From positions 1-8,360 of the forward strand of contig JACIYQ010000306.1 of assembly GCA_014359855.1 (NCBI GenBank): DNA of 8,360 bases, in the 5' to 3' direction. The notes beneath the pieces are model-generated. The model searched no databases and was not told the DNA's origin. It was given only the letters and a program-made list of their open reading frames with translations. Position numbers and translations under genes: made by a program. Shown in pieces: positions 1 to 5,728 of the stretch (positions are counted from its first letter, which is position 1; the number at the start of each line of letters is the position of its first letter). Source of the stretch: Parvibaculum sp. (GTDB lineage Bacteria; Pseudomonadota; Alphaproteobacteria; Parvibaculales; Parvibaculaceae).

Positions 1-102
1 GTCCTCGCGGCTGATGCCGACGATGGGACTCAATACGTTTGGTGTTTCCGCCGCTTCCTCGCCGATGCCCGGACCGAATTCATCCCTTTGCCGCCTCGCC
101 AT
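1..102 (-). CDS. 5' end of an unidentified protein-coding gene (partial, runs off the window)
   Basis: The minus strand has an ATG at 100-102 preceded by a strong purine-rich ribosome binding site (GAGGAGGGAAG, four to ten bases upstream), and 34 codons stay open to the window edge. The peptide begins MARRQRDEFGPGIGEE and ends with NVLSPIVGISRED. The frame is too short to identify. A hydrophilic leader followed by an SPIVGISRED-like stretch faintly recalls the N-terminus of PHA-synthase-like alpha/beta hydrolases, but that is only an impression. It lies 240 bp downstream of the DUF1330 stop on the same strand, so it could be co-transcribed with DUF1330 or have its own promoter in the gap, where I see no convincing one. 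The ribosome binding site is the main reason to call this a gene start. Confidence 0.5.
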   Translation of the reverse strand, partial: MARRQRDEFGPGIGEEAAETPNVLSPIVGISRED

Positions 103-342
103 AGGCTTCCCTCCTCTTCGTCATGTCCCTCAGCCGTGCCCGGTCTTCCCTCCCCGGAAGGCGCCGATGGGCCTGACAGACGAACATGATGCGCTGCCCA
201 AGGGACGGCCACAAGGGGTTCAGCGCGCAAAGAGGTTCCAGAAAGATTTCGGACGGGGCGAAACCGGTATTCCACGAGGATATATGCGCCGTGGTCAGCG
301 GGGAACGCGCGTGCCGATGTTGAGCTGGCCGGCGAGCCCTGC

Positions 343-714
343 TTAGCGATGGACCTCGATGGCGTGATACTCGGGCGACATGACCATTTCCATGAAGGCC
401 GCGCGCGAGGGGTACTCGACAAGGGCCACCTGGTCCCAAAGCTCCTCGCATTTGCCGATCATGAGGCCATCGACAGCGGCTCCGAAAACCATGCGGCCGC
501 CGAGCTTCGCCACGATCTTCGCGACTTCGACGCCATAGCGCATATAGGCTTCCTGCCCTGAAATATCCGCATCGCGCCCGTCCGGATAAACCGCCCGCTC
601 GCGGAACTTGAGAAGGTTGACCATGACAACCGGCCCCTCCTTGCCGGTGCCCGCGCGGGCAAAGAAGGACTTGAGCTGCTCGTCCGGCGGACGCAGGGCG
701 TTCTCGGCTATCAT
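343..714 (-). CDS. DUF1330 domain-containing protein, possibly cut short at the C-terminus
   Basis: A 123-residue protein of the DUF1330 family, small ferredoxin-like alpha/beta-barrel proteins of the dimeric type with no settled biochemical role. Typical family features are GPVVMVNLLKFRERA near residues 28-42, a middle with GQEAYMRYG and a glycine-rich GGRMVFGA strand, and LVEYPSRAAFMEMV followed by SPEYHAIEVHR at the end. I chose the ATG at 712-714 rather than the in-frame ATG at 762 because GGAGGAAAG sits just upstream of it and the extra 16 residues (MCRIGVNRAGAGGKAE) are not family-like. Right after the TAA at 343-345 the same frame continues for 15 codons, reading AGLAGQLNIGTRVPR and then a TGA at 295-297. 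This resembles the usual tail of such proteins, so the stop may be a nonsense mutation. It is transcribed divergently from the DUF2855 gene. Confidence 0.85.
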   Translation of the reverse strand: MIAENALRPPDEQLKSFFARAGTGKEGPVVMVNLLKFRERAVYPDGRDADISGQEAYMRYGVEVAKIVAKLGGRMVFGAAVDGLMIGKCEELWDQVALVEYPSRAAFMEMVMSPEYHAIEVHR

Positions 715-762
715 TTCTGCCTTTCCTCCGGCTCCGGCACGATTGACGCCGATCCTGCACAT

Positions 763-785
763 ATTGTAATGACACTATTAGTGTC
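763..785. promoter_or_regulatory. Divergent promoter region with a perfect inverted repeat (probable operator)
   Basis: Positions 771-785 read GACACTA-T-TAGTGTC, a perfect 7+1+7 inverted repeat in the AT-richest stretch of the 212-bp gap between the divergent DUF1330 and DUF2855 genes. On the minus strand a -10-like TACAAT (763-768) lies directly beside it, about 50 bp before the DUF1330 ATG, so the repeat would fall in the -35/-10 spacer. No good -35 hexamer is visible in either direction. The size and symmetry fit a TetR-family operator, and a TetR-family gene lies about 1.7 kb away. Control of both divergent genes by that regulator is inference. I do not see the same repeat in front of the tetR-like gene itself. 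Confidence 0.45.
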
Positions 786-926
786 GTTTTATTGACGATC
801 CAGAGGGCGCGGTCAAGGCACCCATCGCAGAGAAGAGAGAAGCACAGAGCGCGGCGCGACCAAATTCACAAAACGGCGATGGGCTGTGGCAGGATGCGCG
901 CACCATCGTCATTCAGGGAGGTACGC

Positions 927-2000
927 ATGAGCATCGCGATCCGGGAATTCGTCGTGAACCGTCCGGACTACGGCCAGACGAAATGGGTGAACAGGGCAGC
1001 CTAGGTCGAGGATGGACAGATTCTCGTCGAGATCGAGAAGTTCGCGCTCAGCGCAAACAACATTACCTATGCCGTTGCCGGCGACATGCTGAACTACTGG
1101 TCGTTCTTTCCCGCCGAGGAAGGCTGGGGAAAGATTCCCGTCTGGGGTTCGCGCGGATCGCGCAGTCGAAGTGCGAGGGCGTTGCCGAGGGCGAGCGGAT
1201 ATATGGTTATCTGCCGATGGCCACCCATCTCGTGATGCAGCTCGAGAAGGTGACGGCGGGCGGCTTCCTCGACCTCTACAAACAGCGTCGCGAGCTGCAT
1301 CCCGTCTACAACAGCTATACGCGCGTGAAAGGGGCAAGGCCGCATGAATATCTCGAGCCGGTGCTGCGGCCGCTCTATACGACATCATTTCTGATCGACG
1401 ACAGGCTCGCCGACAATGACTTCTTCGGCGCAAAGCAGGTGCTGGTGCTCAGCGCCTCGTTGAAGACCGGGCTCGGGCTCGCCTATGGTCTTTACCGGCG
1501 CCGCCCCGGGGGACCGCAAGTCGTGGGGCTTACCTCTACGGGCAACAAGACTTTCGTGGAGGGACTTGGCTATTACGACAAGGCGGTGGCCTATGGCGAC
1601 GTCACGACGCTCGATGCAAGCGTGCCGACGGCCGTGGTCGGCTTTGCGGGCGACGGGGAAGTGCTGCCCGCCGTGCACCGGCATTTCGGCGACAAGATCG
1701 TTGAGAGCACGACAGTCGGCCTCTCTCACAAGGACGCGCCGCGCCCGCCTGCGGACCTTCCGGGCGCCAAACCACGCTTCTTCTTTGCCCCGGACCAGAT
1801 GAAAAAGCGGCCGGATGAACTCGGGCGCGACGGTTTCGACCGGATGCTCGCGGAGAGCTGGAATGCCTTTTGCGGAAGCGGCGGGCGCATGGATCAGGAT
1901 TGAGCGCGGCAAAGGCGAGGACGCAATTGCACGCATCTATACCGACATGCGGGCCGGCAAAATCAATCCGGCAGAAGGCCATATCCTCGGATTCAAGTGA
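927..2000 (+). pseudogene. DUF2855 family protein, interrupted by a stop codon and two compensating frameshifts
   Basis: Read through its lesions, this gene encodes a full-length 357-residue DUF2855 protein, a family distantly similar to medium-chain dehydrogenase/quinone oxidoreductases but without known activity. The start ATG at 927 has GGGAGGT six bases upstream and gives MSIAIREFVVNRPDYGQTKW. Lesion 1 is an in-frame TAG at 1002-1004, after which the same frame continues VEDGQILVEIEKFALSANN. Lesion 2 is a missing base in GGGG at 1144-1147, where GKIPVWG must shift frame to join FARIAQSKCEGVAEGERIYG. Lesion 3 is an extra base in TTTT at 1868-1871, where ESWNAF must shift back to join AEAAGAWIRIERGKGED. 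The C-terminus ends NPAEGHILGFK at 2000. The two indels cancel, so the total length is again a multiple of three. The middle frame (1148-1870) reads cleanly, with YGYLPMATHLV, LVLSASLKTGLGLAYGL and a GLTSTGN segment. The nonsense and indel changes could be decay or sequencing error. A GST-like gene follows after 32 bp. Confidence 0.88.
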
Positions 2001-2032
2001 GCGCTTCAAATAACAATAATCGGGAGGACAAG

Positions 2033-2503
2033 ATGACGCTCAAGACATCCCTGCTGCTGAGCGGCGCTCCGGGCTCGCCCTACACGCGCAAGATGCTCGC
2101 CGTGCTTCGTTACCGGCACATTCCTTATCGCTTCTTCCTGTCGGGTCACAGCGTGCCGAAAGGATTGCCCGCGCCCAAGGTGGCGCTGCTGCCGACCTTT
2201 TATCTGAAGGAAGACGGCTGGATGAAACGCGGTGCCATTCCCGGAGAAATTCGGGGTCTGCTGAAAGAGGTTGGCCGGGTTTATGTGCCGGCTCTTCGCG
2301 CCAACGCCAAAGCGCTGATGGGGGGTGCGGAGCAGGTCGACACGGAAATCGACGGCAAGCGATGGGTGCAGAAGCCGTTTCCCTATCAAGGAAAGTGTCT
2401 GCAATGGCTGCGCGAGAAGCATGCAAGCCTCGCCACCGTGGACCGGAATGCCGTGGACGAGATTCTCTCCGGGACGGGCTGCGAGAAGCTGTTTGAAAAC
2501 TGA
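2033..2503 (+). CDS. Glutathione S-transferase family protein with a large internal deletion
   Basis: A 156-residue open frame whose two ends look like the two ends of a much longer GST-family protein. Residues 7-58 form the start of a thioredoxin-fold domain (LLLSGAPGSPYTRKMLAVLR, with an S-P-x glutathione-site-like turn at 15-17, then APKVALLPTFYL). Residues 62-156 match the distal tail of such proteins (LLKEVGRVYVPALRANA, IDGKRWVQKPFPYQGKC, LSGTGCEKLF). The remainder of the thioredoxin fold and nearly all of the helical domain are missing, judged from family members of roughly 300 residues or more. The join is near residues 58-62 (about 2204-2222) and the frame stays open across it. The start is the ATG at 2033, with GGGAGGA five bases before it, rather than the in-frame GTG at 1997. 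It sits 32 bp after DUF2855 on the same strand. The product is unlikely to be a working transferase, so it is probably a pseudogene despite the open frame. Confidence 0.72.
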   Translation: MTLKTSLLLSGAPGSPYTRKMLAVLRYRHIPYRFFLSGHSVPKGLPAPKVALLPTFYLKEDGWMKRGAIPGEIRGLLKEVGRVYVPALRANAKALMGGAEQVDTEIDGKRWVQKPFPYQGKCLQWLREKHASLATVDRNAVDEILSGTGCEKLFEN

Positions 2504-2533
2504 GCCCCCTGCCCCGTCTTCCCTCGAACTGTC

Positions 2534-3142
2534 CTAACGCTTCGCACCGATGAGGGGCGCGGCTGCCGCTTCGACCACACGCCTTGCCTGAGAGATGGAA
2601 AGGCGCTGGTCGACGCGAAGGCGACGCCAGAAATCGAAGCTGAGAACGGCGTCGAGTGCATCTACGAGCACGCGGTCCTTGCGGATCACCGCAGGAAGCG
2701 CAGAGCGCATGATATCGCGGAACGCCGTGTTCATGCGTGCGCGGTCGTCGGCCAGGAACGGCGAACGATGCGCGTTCATGTCGGCGGCGACGCGGAAAGG
2801 CATGATGCGTTCGAAGAGCTTTGCGCGGCGATTGATCATCTCCTCGATAATTTCATCTGCCGTGCCCGATGGCGGCGGGAGCTCGAGCATCGGTGCTACA
2901 TCGACCAGGATCAGGTCGCCGATCTCCCGATAAAGACTTTCCATGTCGTCGAAATGGCGGAAGACGCTTCTGAGCCCGACATCGGCGCGCGCGGCAACTT
3001 CCTCCGCGCGCGGAGAGACCGTGCCCTCACGGACCAGGTCGCGCATCGCCTCAACGATACGACGGCGGCTGGCCGCGCTGCGAAGACGGCGTCCATCCTG
3101 TTTTTTCTGGGGTTGGGAAGCGGGCATGTCCGGGGTACTCAT
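2534..3142 (-). CDS. TetR/AcrR family transcriptional regulator
   Basis: A 202-residue protein with the TetR plan: a basic, disordered leader (about residues 1-22, QPQKKQDGRRLRSAASRRR), then the N-terminal DNA-binding domain. Residues 26-75 run RRRIVEAMRDLVREGTVSP, EEVAARADVGLRSVFRHF (helix-turn-helix at about 46-64) and DMESLYREIGD. The remaining all-helical part would bind a ligand and dimerise; it is not informative about the ligand. The length is normal for the family. The start at 3142 is kept because it gives the usual leader; the ribosome binding site (GAGG) is weak and about 13 bases away, and an ATG at 3127 is an alternative. It converges on the DUF2855-GST pair (30 bp between stops), a common layout for a regulator of its neighbours. 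The palindrome at 771-785 is a candidate target. Confidence 0.92.
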   Translation of the reverse strand: MSTPDMPASQPQKKQDGRRLRSAASRRRIVEAMRDLVREGTVSPRAEEVAARADVGLRSVFRHFDDMESLYREIGDLILVDVAPMLELPPPSGTADEIIEEMINRRAKLFERIMPFRVAADMNAHRSPFLADDRARMNTAFRDIMRSALPAVIRKDRVLVDALDAVLSFDFWRRLRVDQRLSISQARRVVEAAAAPLIGAKR

Positions 3143-3186
3143 GGAAGAATTCTGACCTCGGCACCATCATCCCAAAGCGGGCAGAT

Positions 3187-3206
3187 AAAAGCTACCGGCG
3201 AGTAGC
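3187..3206 (-). terminator. Probable Rho-independent terminator after the nuclease gene
   Basis: On the minus strand, GCTAC-TCGCCG-GTAGC (3206 to 3191) forms a 5-bp stem with a 6-base loop, extendable by one G-U pair, followed at once by TTTTAT. It lies 21 bp after the beta-CASP nuclease stop and 45 bp before the TetR start. That is the right position to end the phosphorylase-PRPP synthetase-nuclease transcript and separate it from the regulator. The stem is short, so termination may be partial. Confidence 0.42.
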
Positions 3207-3227
3207 CGAGAAGACGGTAAAATGGCG

Positions 3228-4829
3228 TCAGGCCTGCTCCTTCTCGAGCGCTCGCCTTACCCGGCGCAGAATGACGCGCCGTGACTTGTCGTCCGCTGCC
3301 TTGTCGAGCATTTCGGTAAGGTCGAGCCAGAGCCCGGAAAGGTCATTGTGCCAGTCCGGATGACCGACGGCCTCCGGCTGCAGGCGCCGCGGCGCGGGCC
3401 GCTCACGCGTGGCCGGCGTTTCGGCGAGGAGATCGAAGACGGCATCGAGTTCGGGGGCGAATATGCGTTCTCCGTCGAGGCCTTTGTTTGAGAGGCGCTC
3501 GTGCAAACCCGCGATTTCATCTTCTTCGCCATGCACCAGAATGATGCCGCGCGAGACGGGACCGCGATCCTCCACCCAGCGGGCGAGGCCTGGCCCGTCG
3601 GCATGACCCGAATAGATGTCGAGCGTTCGGATGCGTGCCCGAACCTTCACTTCCTCGCCCTGTATGCGGACAGCCTTGGCGCCGTTCTGCAGAATGCGCC
3701 CAAGCGTTCCCTCGGCCTGGAATCCGACCATGAGCACTGTCGCATTGGCGCGCCAGAGATGGTTCTTCAGATGGTGGCGGATGCGGCCCGCATCGCACAT
3801 GCCGCTGGCGGCGACGATGATGTGGCTACCGTCTATTCGCTCGATCATCATGCTTTCCTGCGCCGACTCCGTCGTGCGCAGGATCGGAGAGCGCATGGCA
3901 TGGCGGAAGGCGGCGCCGTCTTCAAGCTCGTGCGCATGATCGATGAAGACGTCGGTCGCCCGGATGGCGAGCGGCGAGTCGAGGAAGATCGGCACTTGCG
4001 GAATGCGGCGTTCGTGGACGAGAGCCAGAAGGTCAGACAAGAGTTCCTGGGTACGCTCGACCGCAAATGACGGAACGATGAGCACGCCATTGCCTTTCAG
4101 GGCTTCGTTTGCTTCCGCCGCAAGCAAGTCGCGCCGGGACGAGAGCGTCATCGGCGGCCGCACGCGCGAGCCATATGTCGCTTCGCAGACGATGTAGTCG
4201 AGATTCTGAGGCGAGTCCGGGGCCGGATGAAAGCTTGTCACCTCCGGCCCGATATCGCCGGAAAACAGGAGCCGCATCGGGCGGGGCGATTTGAGACCTG
4301 TCGTCAACTCGATCTCGATCGACGAGGAACCGAGAATGTGACCCGCATTCCAGAAGCGCGCGCGGGCCCCCTCGGCTGGCTCGATCCATGTGTCGTAGGC
4401 GACCGGACTAAAGGCGCGGAGCGCGACCTCCGCGTCGTCTACTGTGTAAATCGGCGTTACTTCCGGGCGGCCGCGCTGTGCGTTGCGCCTGTTGAGTTGC
4501 TCGACCTCCGTTTCCTGAATGTGGCCCGAGTCCGGCAGCATGCAGGTGAGAAGATCGATCGTGGCGTGCGTTGCGTAGATCGGACCCGAGAACCCGTGCT
4601 TTACGAGCTTCGGGATCAGGCCCGAATGATCGATATGAGCATGCGTGAGGAGAACGAAATCGATCTCCTCCGGCTTGAACGGGAAGTCCGAATAGTTGAG
4701 CGCCTTCAGCGTCTTTGGGCCTTGAAACATGCCGCAATCGACGAGAAATCGCGTCCGCCCCGCCTGCAACAGATAGCAGGAGCCGGTGACTGTGTGCGCA
4801 GCGCCGTGGACGCTCAAGAAAATCGACAT
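3228..4829 (-). CDS. MBL-fold / beta-CASP RNA metallohydrolase (RNase J/CPSF73-like)
   Basis: A 533-residue zinc-dependent nuclease of the beta-CASP branch of the metallo-beta-lactamase fold, predicted to cleave RNA in the cytoplasm. Visible motifs in order are HAHIDH at 63-68, His164 in NAGHILGSS, Asp192 in FSGDIG, beta-CASP motif A acidic Glu216 in VCEATYG, motif B ASGMCDAGRIRHHL from 341, and motif C SGHADG at 407-412 with His409. An RMMBL-like segment follows (GIILVHGEEDEIAGL). All expected metal-site residues are present. About 65 residues extend past the usual end, with a tryptophan-containing HNDLSGLWLDLTEMLDK and a basic helix. I prefer the ATG at 4829, preceded by AGGTGAGTGAGG. A GTG at 4838 would overlap the upstream stop as GTGA and add three residues. 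It is last in the operon, nearly abutting the PRPP synthetase gene, which implies translational coupling. The RNA substrate is not evident. Confidence 0.93.
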   Translation of the reverse strand: MSIFLSVHGAAHTVTGSCYLLQAGRTRFLVDCGMFQGPKTLKALNYSDFPFKPEEIDFVLLTHAHIDHSGLIPKLVKHGFSGPIYATHATIDLLTCMLPDSGHIQETEVEQLNRRNAQRGRPEVTPIYTVDDAEVALRAFSPVAYDTWIEPAEGARARFWNAGHILGSSSIEIELTTGLKSPRPMRLLFSGDIGPEVTSFHPAPDSPQNLDYIVCEATYGSRVRPPMTLSSRRDLLAAEANEALKGNGVLIVPSFAVERTQELLSDLLALVHERRIPQVPIFLDSPLAIRATDVFIDHAHELEDGAAFRHAMRSPILRTTESAQESMMIERIDGSHIIVAASGMCDAGRIRHHLKNHLWRANATVLMVGFQAEGTLGRILQNGAKAVRIQGEEVKVRARIRTLDIYSGHADGPGLARWVEDRGPVSRGIILVHGEEDEIAGLHERLSNKGLDGERIFAPELDAVFDLLAETPATRERPAPRRLQPEAVGHPDWHNDLSGLWLDLTEMLDKAADDKSRRVILRRVRRALEKEQA

Positions 4830-4834
4830 GGTCC

Positions 4835-5728
4835 TCACTCACCTAATTCGTTTTGCAGCGCTTCACCGAGAAGGCCGGCCAGGGAAATCGCGTTTGTCGG
4901 ATGAGGTACCGACGTCGTGGACCAGACGGCATCGGCGCCGGCATCCAACATCCTTTCATACACGTCGTTGCCGAAAAGTGCATGAGTGATGGCGACGCGG
5001 ACCGAAATCGCTCCGCGCGCCTTCATTGCTGCGACGGCCAACAGAACCGTTCCACCGCTTGAGACGATATCGTCCGCAATGAGAACGGACTTGCCCTCGA
5101 GGTCCACATCTGGAAACACGATCTCAACCTCGCGGTCTCCATGCCGCACCTTTTGGCCCGTGATCGCGGACGCGCCGAGCGCCGTCGCCAGCCGGCCGAC
5201 CCATTGGGCGGCCTCCTCGTCGGGACCGGCAATGAGCGCGTCTTCGCCGATACCCCGTTCGGCTGCGAAGCGCGCGATCGTATCGGCGGCGATGAGATTC
5301 TCCGCTTCGATGCCAGGAAAGACCTCCGCAAGGGACGAGACGCGATGCAGATGCGCGTCTACCGTCACCACCCGGTCGAAGAGCGAAGAAAGAAAGCACG
5401 CAACGGCCTGCTGGCTGACCGCCTCGCCTTCATGAAAGGCCTTGTCCTGCCGCATATAGCAGAGATAAGGCGCGACGAGAACGAGACGCTGTGCGCCAGC
5501 GCGGCGAAGAGCATCCACCGCAAGCATCAGATCGACGAGCCTTGTGTTCGGCCTATCCAGCGGACAGTAGACCAAAGAAGTCCGCGCCGCCCCCGAAATG
5601 CCAACGCGACTCTCACCATCGGGAAATGTGTGGACATCGATCAGGTGCGCATCGAGCCCGAGCCTCGAAGCAAGCTCACATGCATGGCTCTCACCATGCT
5701 CGAATGAGTGAATTGCGACCGGTATCAT
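4835..5728 (-). CDS. Ribose-phosphate diphosphokinase (PRPP synthetase) family protein, archaeal-like
   Basis: A 297-residue homologue of PRPP synthetase, which transfers pyrophosphate from ATP to ribose-5-phosphate. Visible motifs are FPDGES (35-40), APYLCYMRQDKAFHEGE (86-102, the ATP-site R-Q-D-K segment), VDAHLHR (123-129) and the PRPP-binding loop ADDIVSSGGT (218-227). The K-x-F-x-x-GE form of the ATP segment, the D-D-I-x-S-x-G-G-T loop and the short length resemble archaeal enzymes more than the roughly 315-residue bacterial housekeeping type. The usual DLHAxQ segment is DAHLHR here. It probably serves a specialised salvage role beside a separate housekeeping prs elsewhere, which is inference. 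The start ATG overlaps the phosphorylase stop as ATGA (5725-5728), a sign of coupled translation; the stop lies next to the nuclease start. Activity on ribose-5-phosphate is likely but not certain. Confidence 0.9.
   Translation of the reverse strand: MIPVAIHSFEHGESHACELASRLGLDAHLIDVHTFPDGESRVGISGAARTSLVYCPLDRPNTRLVDLMLAVDALRRAGAQRLVLVAPYLCYMRQDKAFHEGEAVSQQAVACFLSSLFDRVVTVDAHLHRVSSLAEVFPGIEAENLIAADTIARFAAERGIGEDALIAGPDEEAAQWVGRLATALGASAITGQKVRHGDREVEIVFPDVDLEGKSVLIADDIVSSGGTVLLAVAAMKARGAISVRVAITHALFGNDVYERMLDAGADAVWSTTSVPHPTNAISLAGLLGEALQNELGE

Noticed and set aside
103..342. Possible small gene or RNA in the 240-bp gap downstream of DUF1330
   Set aside because: Open frames here have no ribosome binding site or family-like sequence, and I saw no tRNA, riboswitch or clear terminator structure.
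80..775. Long open frame of 231 codons on the minus strand overlapping the DUF1330 gene
   Set aside because: It is a shadow frame of GC-rich DNA: arginine-rich, low-complexity product, no family resemblance, and it conflicts with the well supported DUF1330 frame.
1002..1004. TAG in the DUF2855 gene as a recoded (sense) codon
   Set aside because: The same gene also has two frameshifts, no recoding element is visible, and the other complete genes end in TGA, TAG or TAA normally, including TAG for the TetR gene. A simple nonsense change or error is more likely.
1144..1871. Programmed ribosomal frameshifting at the GGGG and TTTT runs
   Set aside because: Two opposite shifts plus a stop codon would all be needed, and neither site resembles a known slippery heptamer with a downstream structure.
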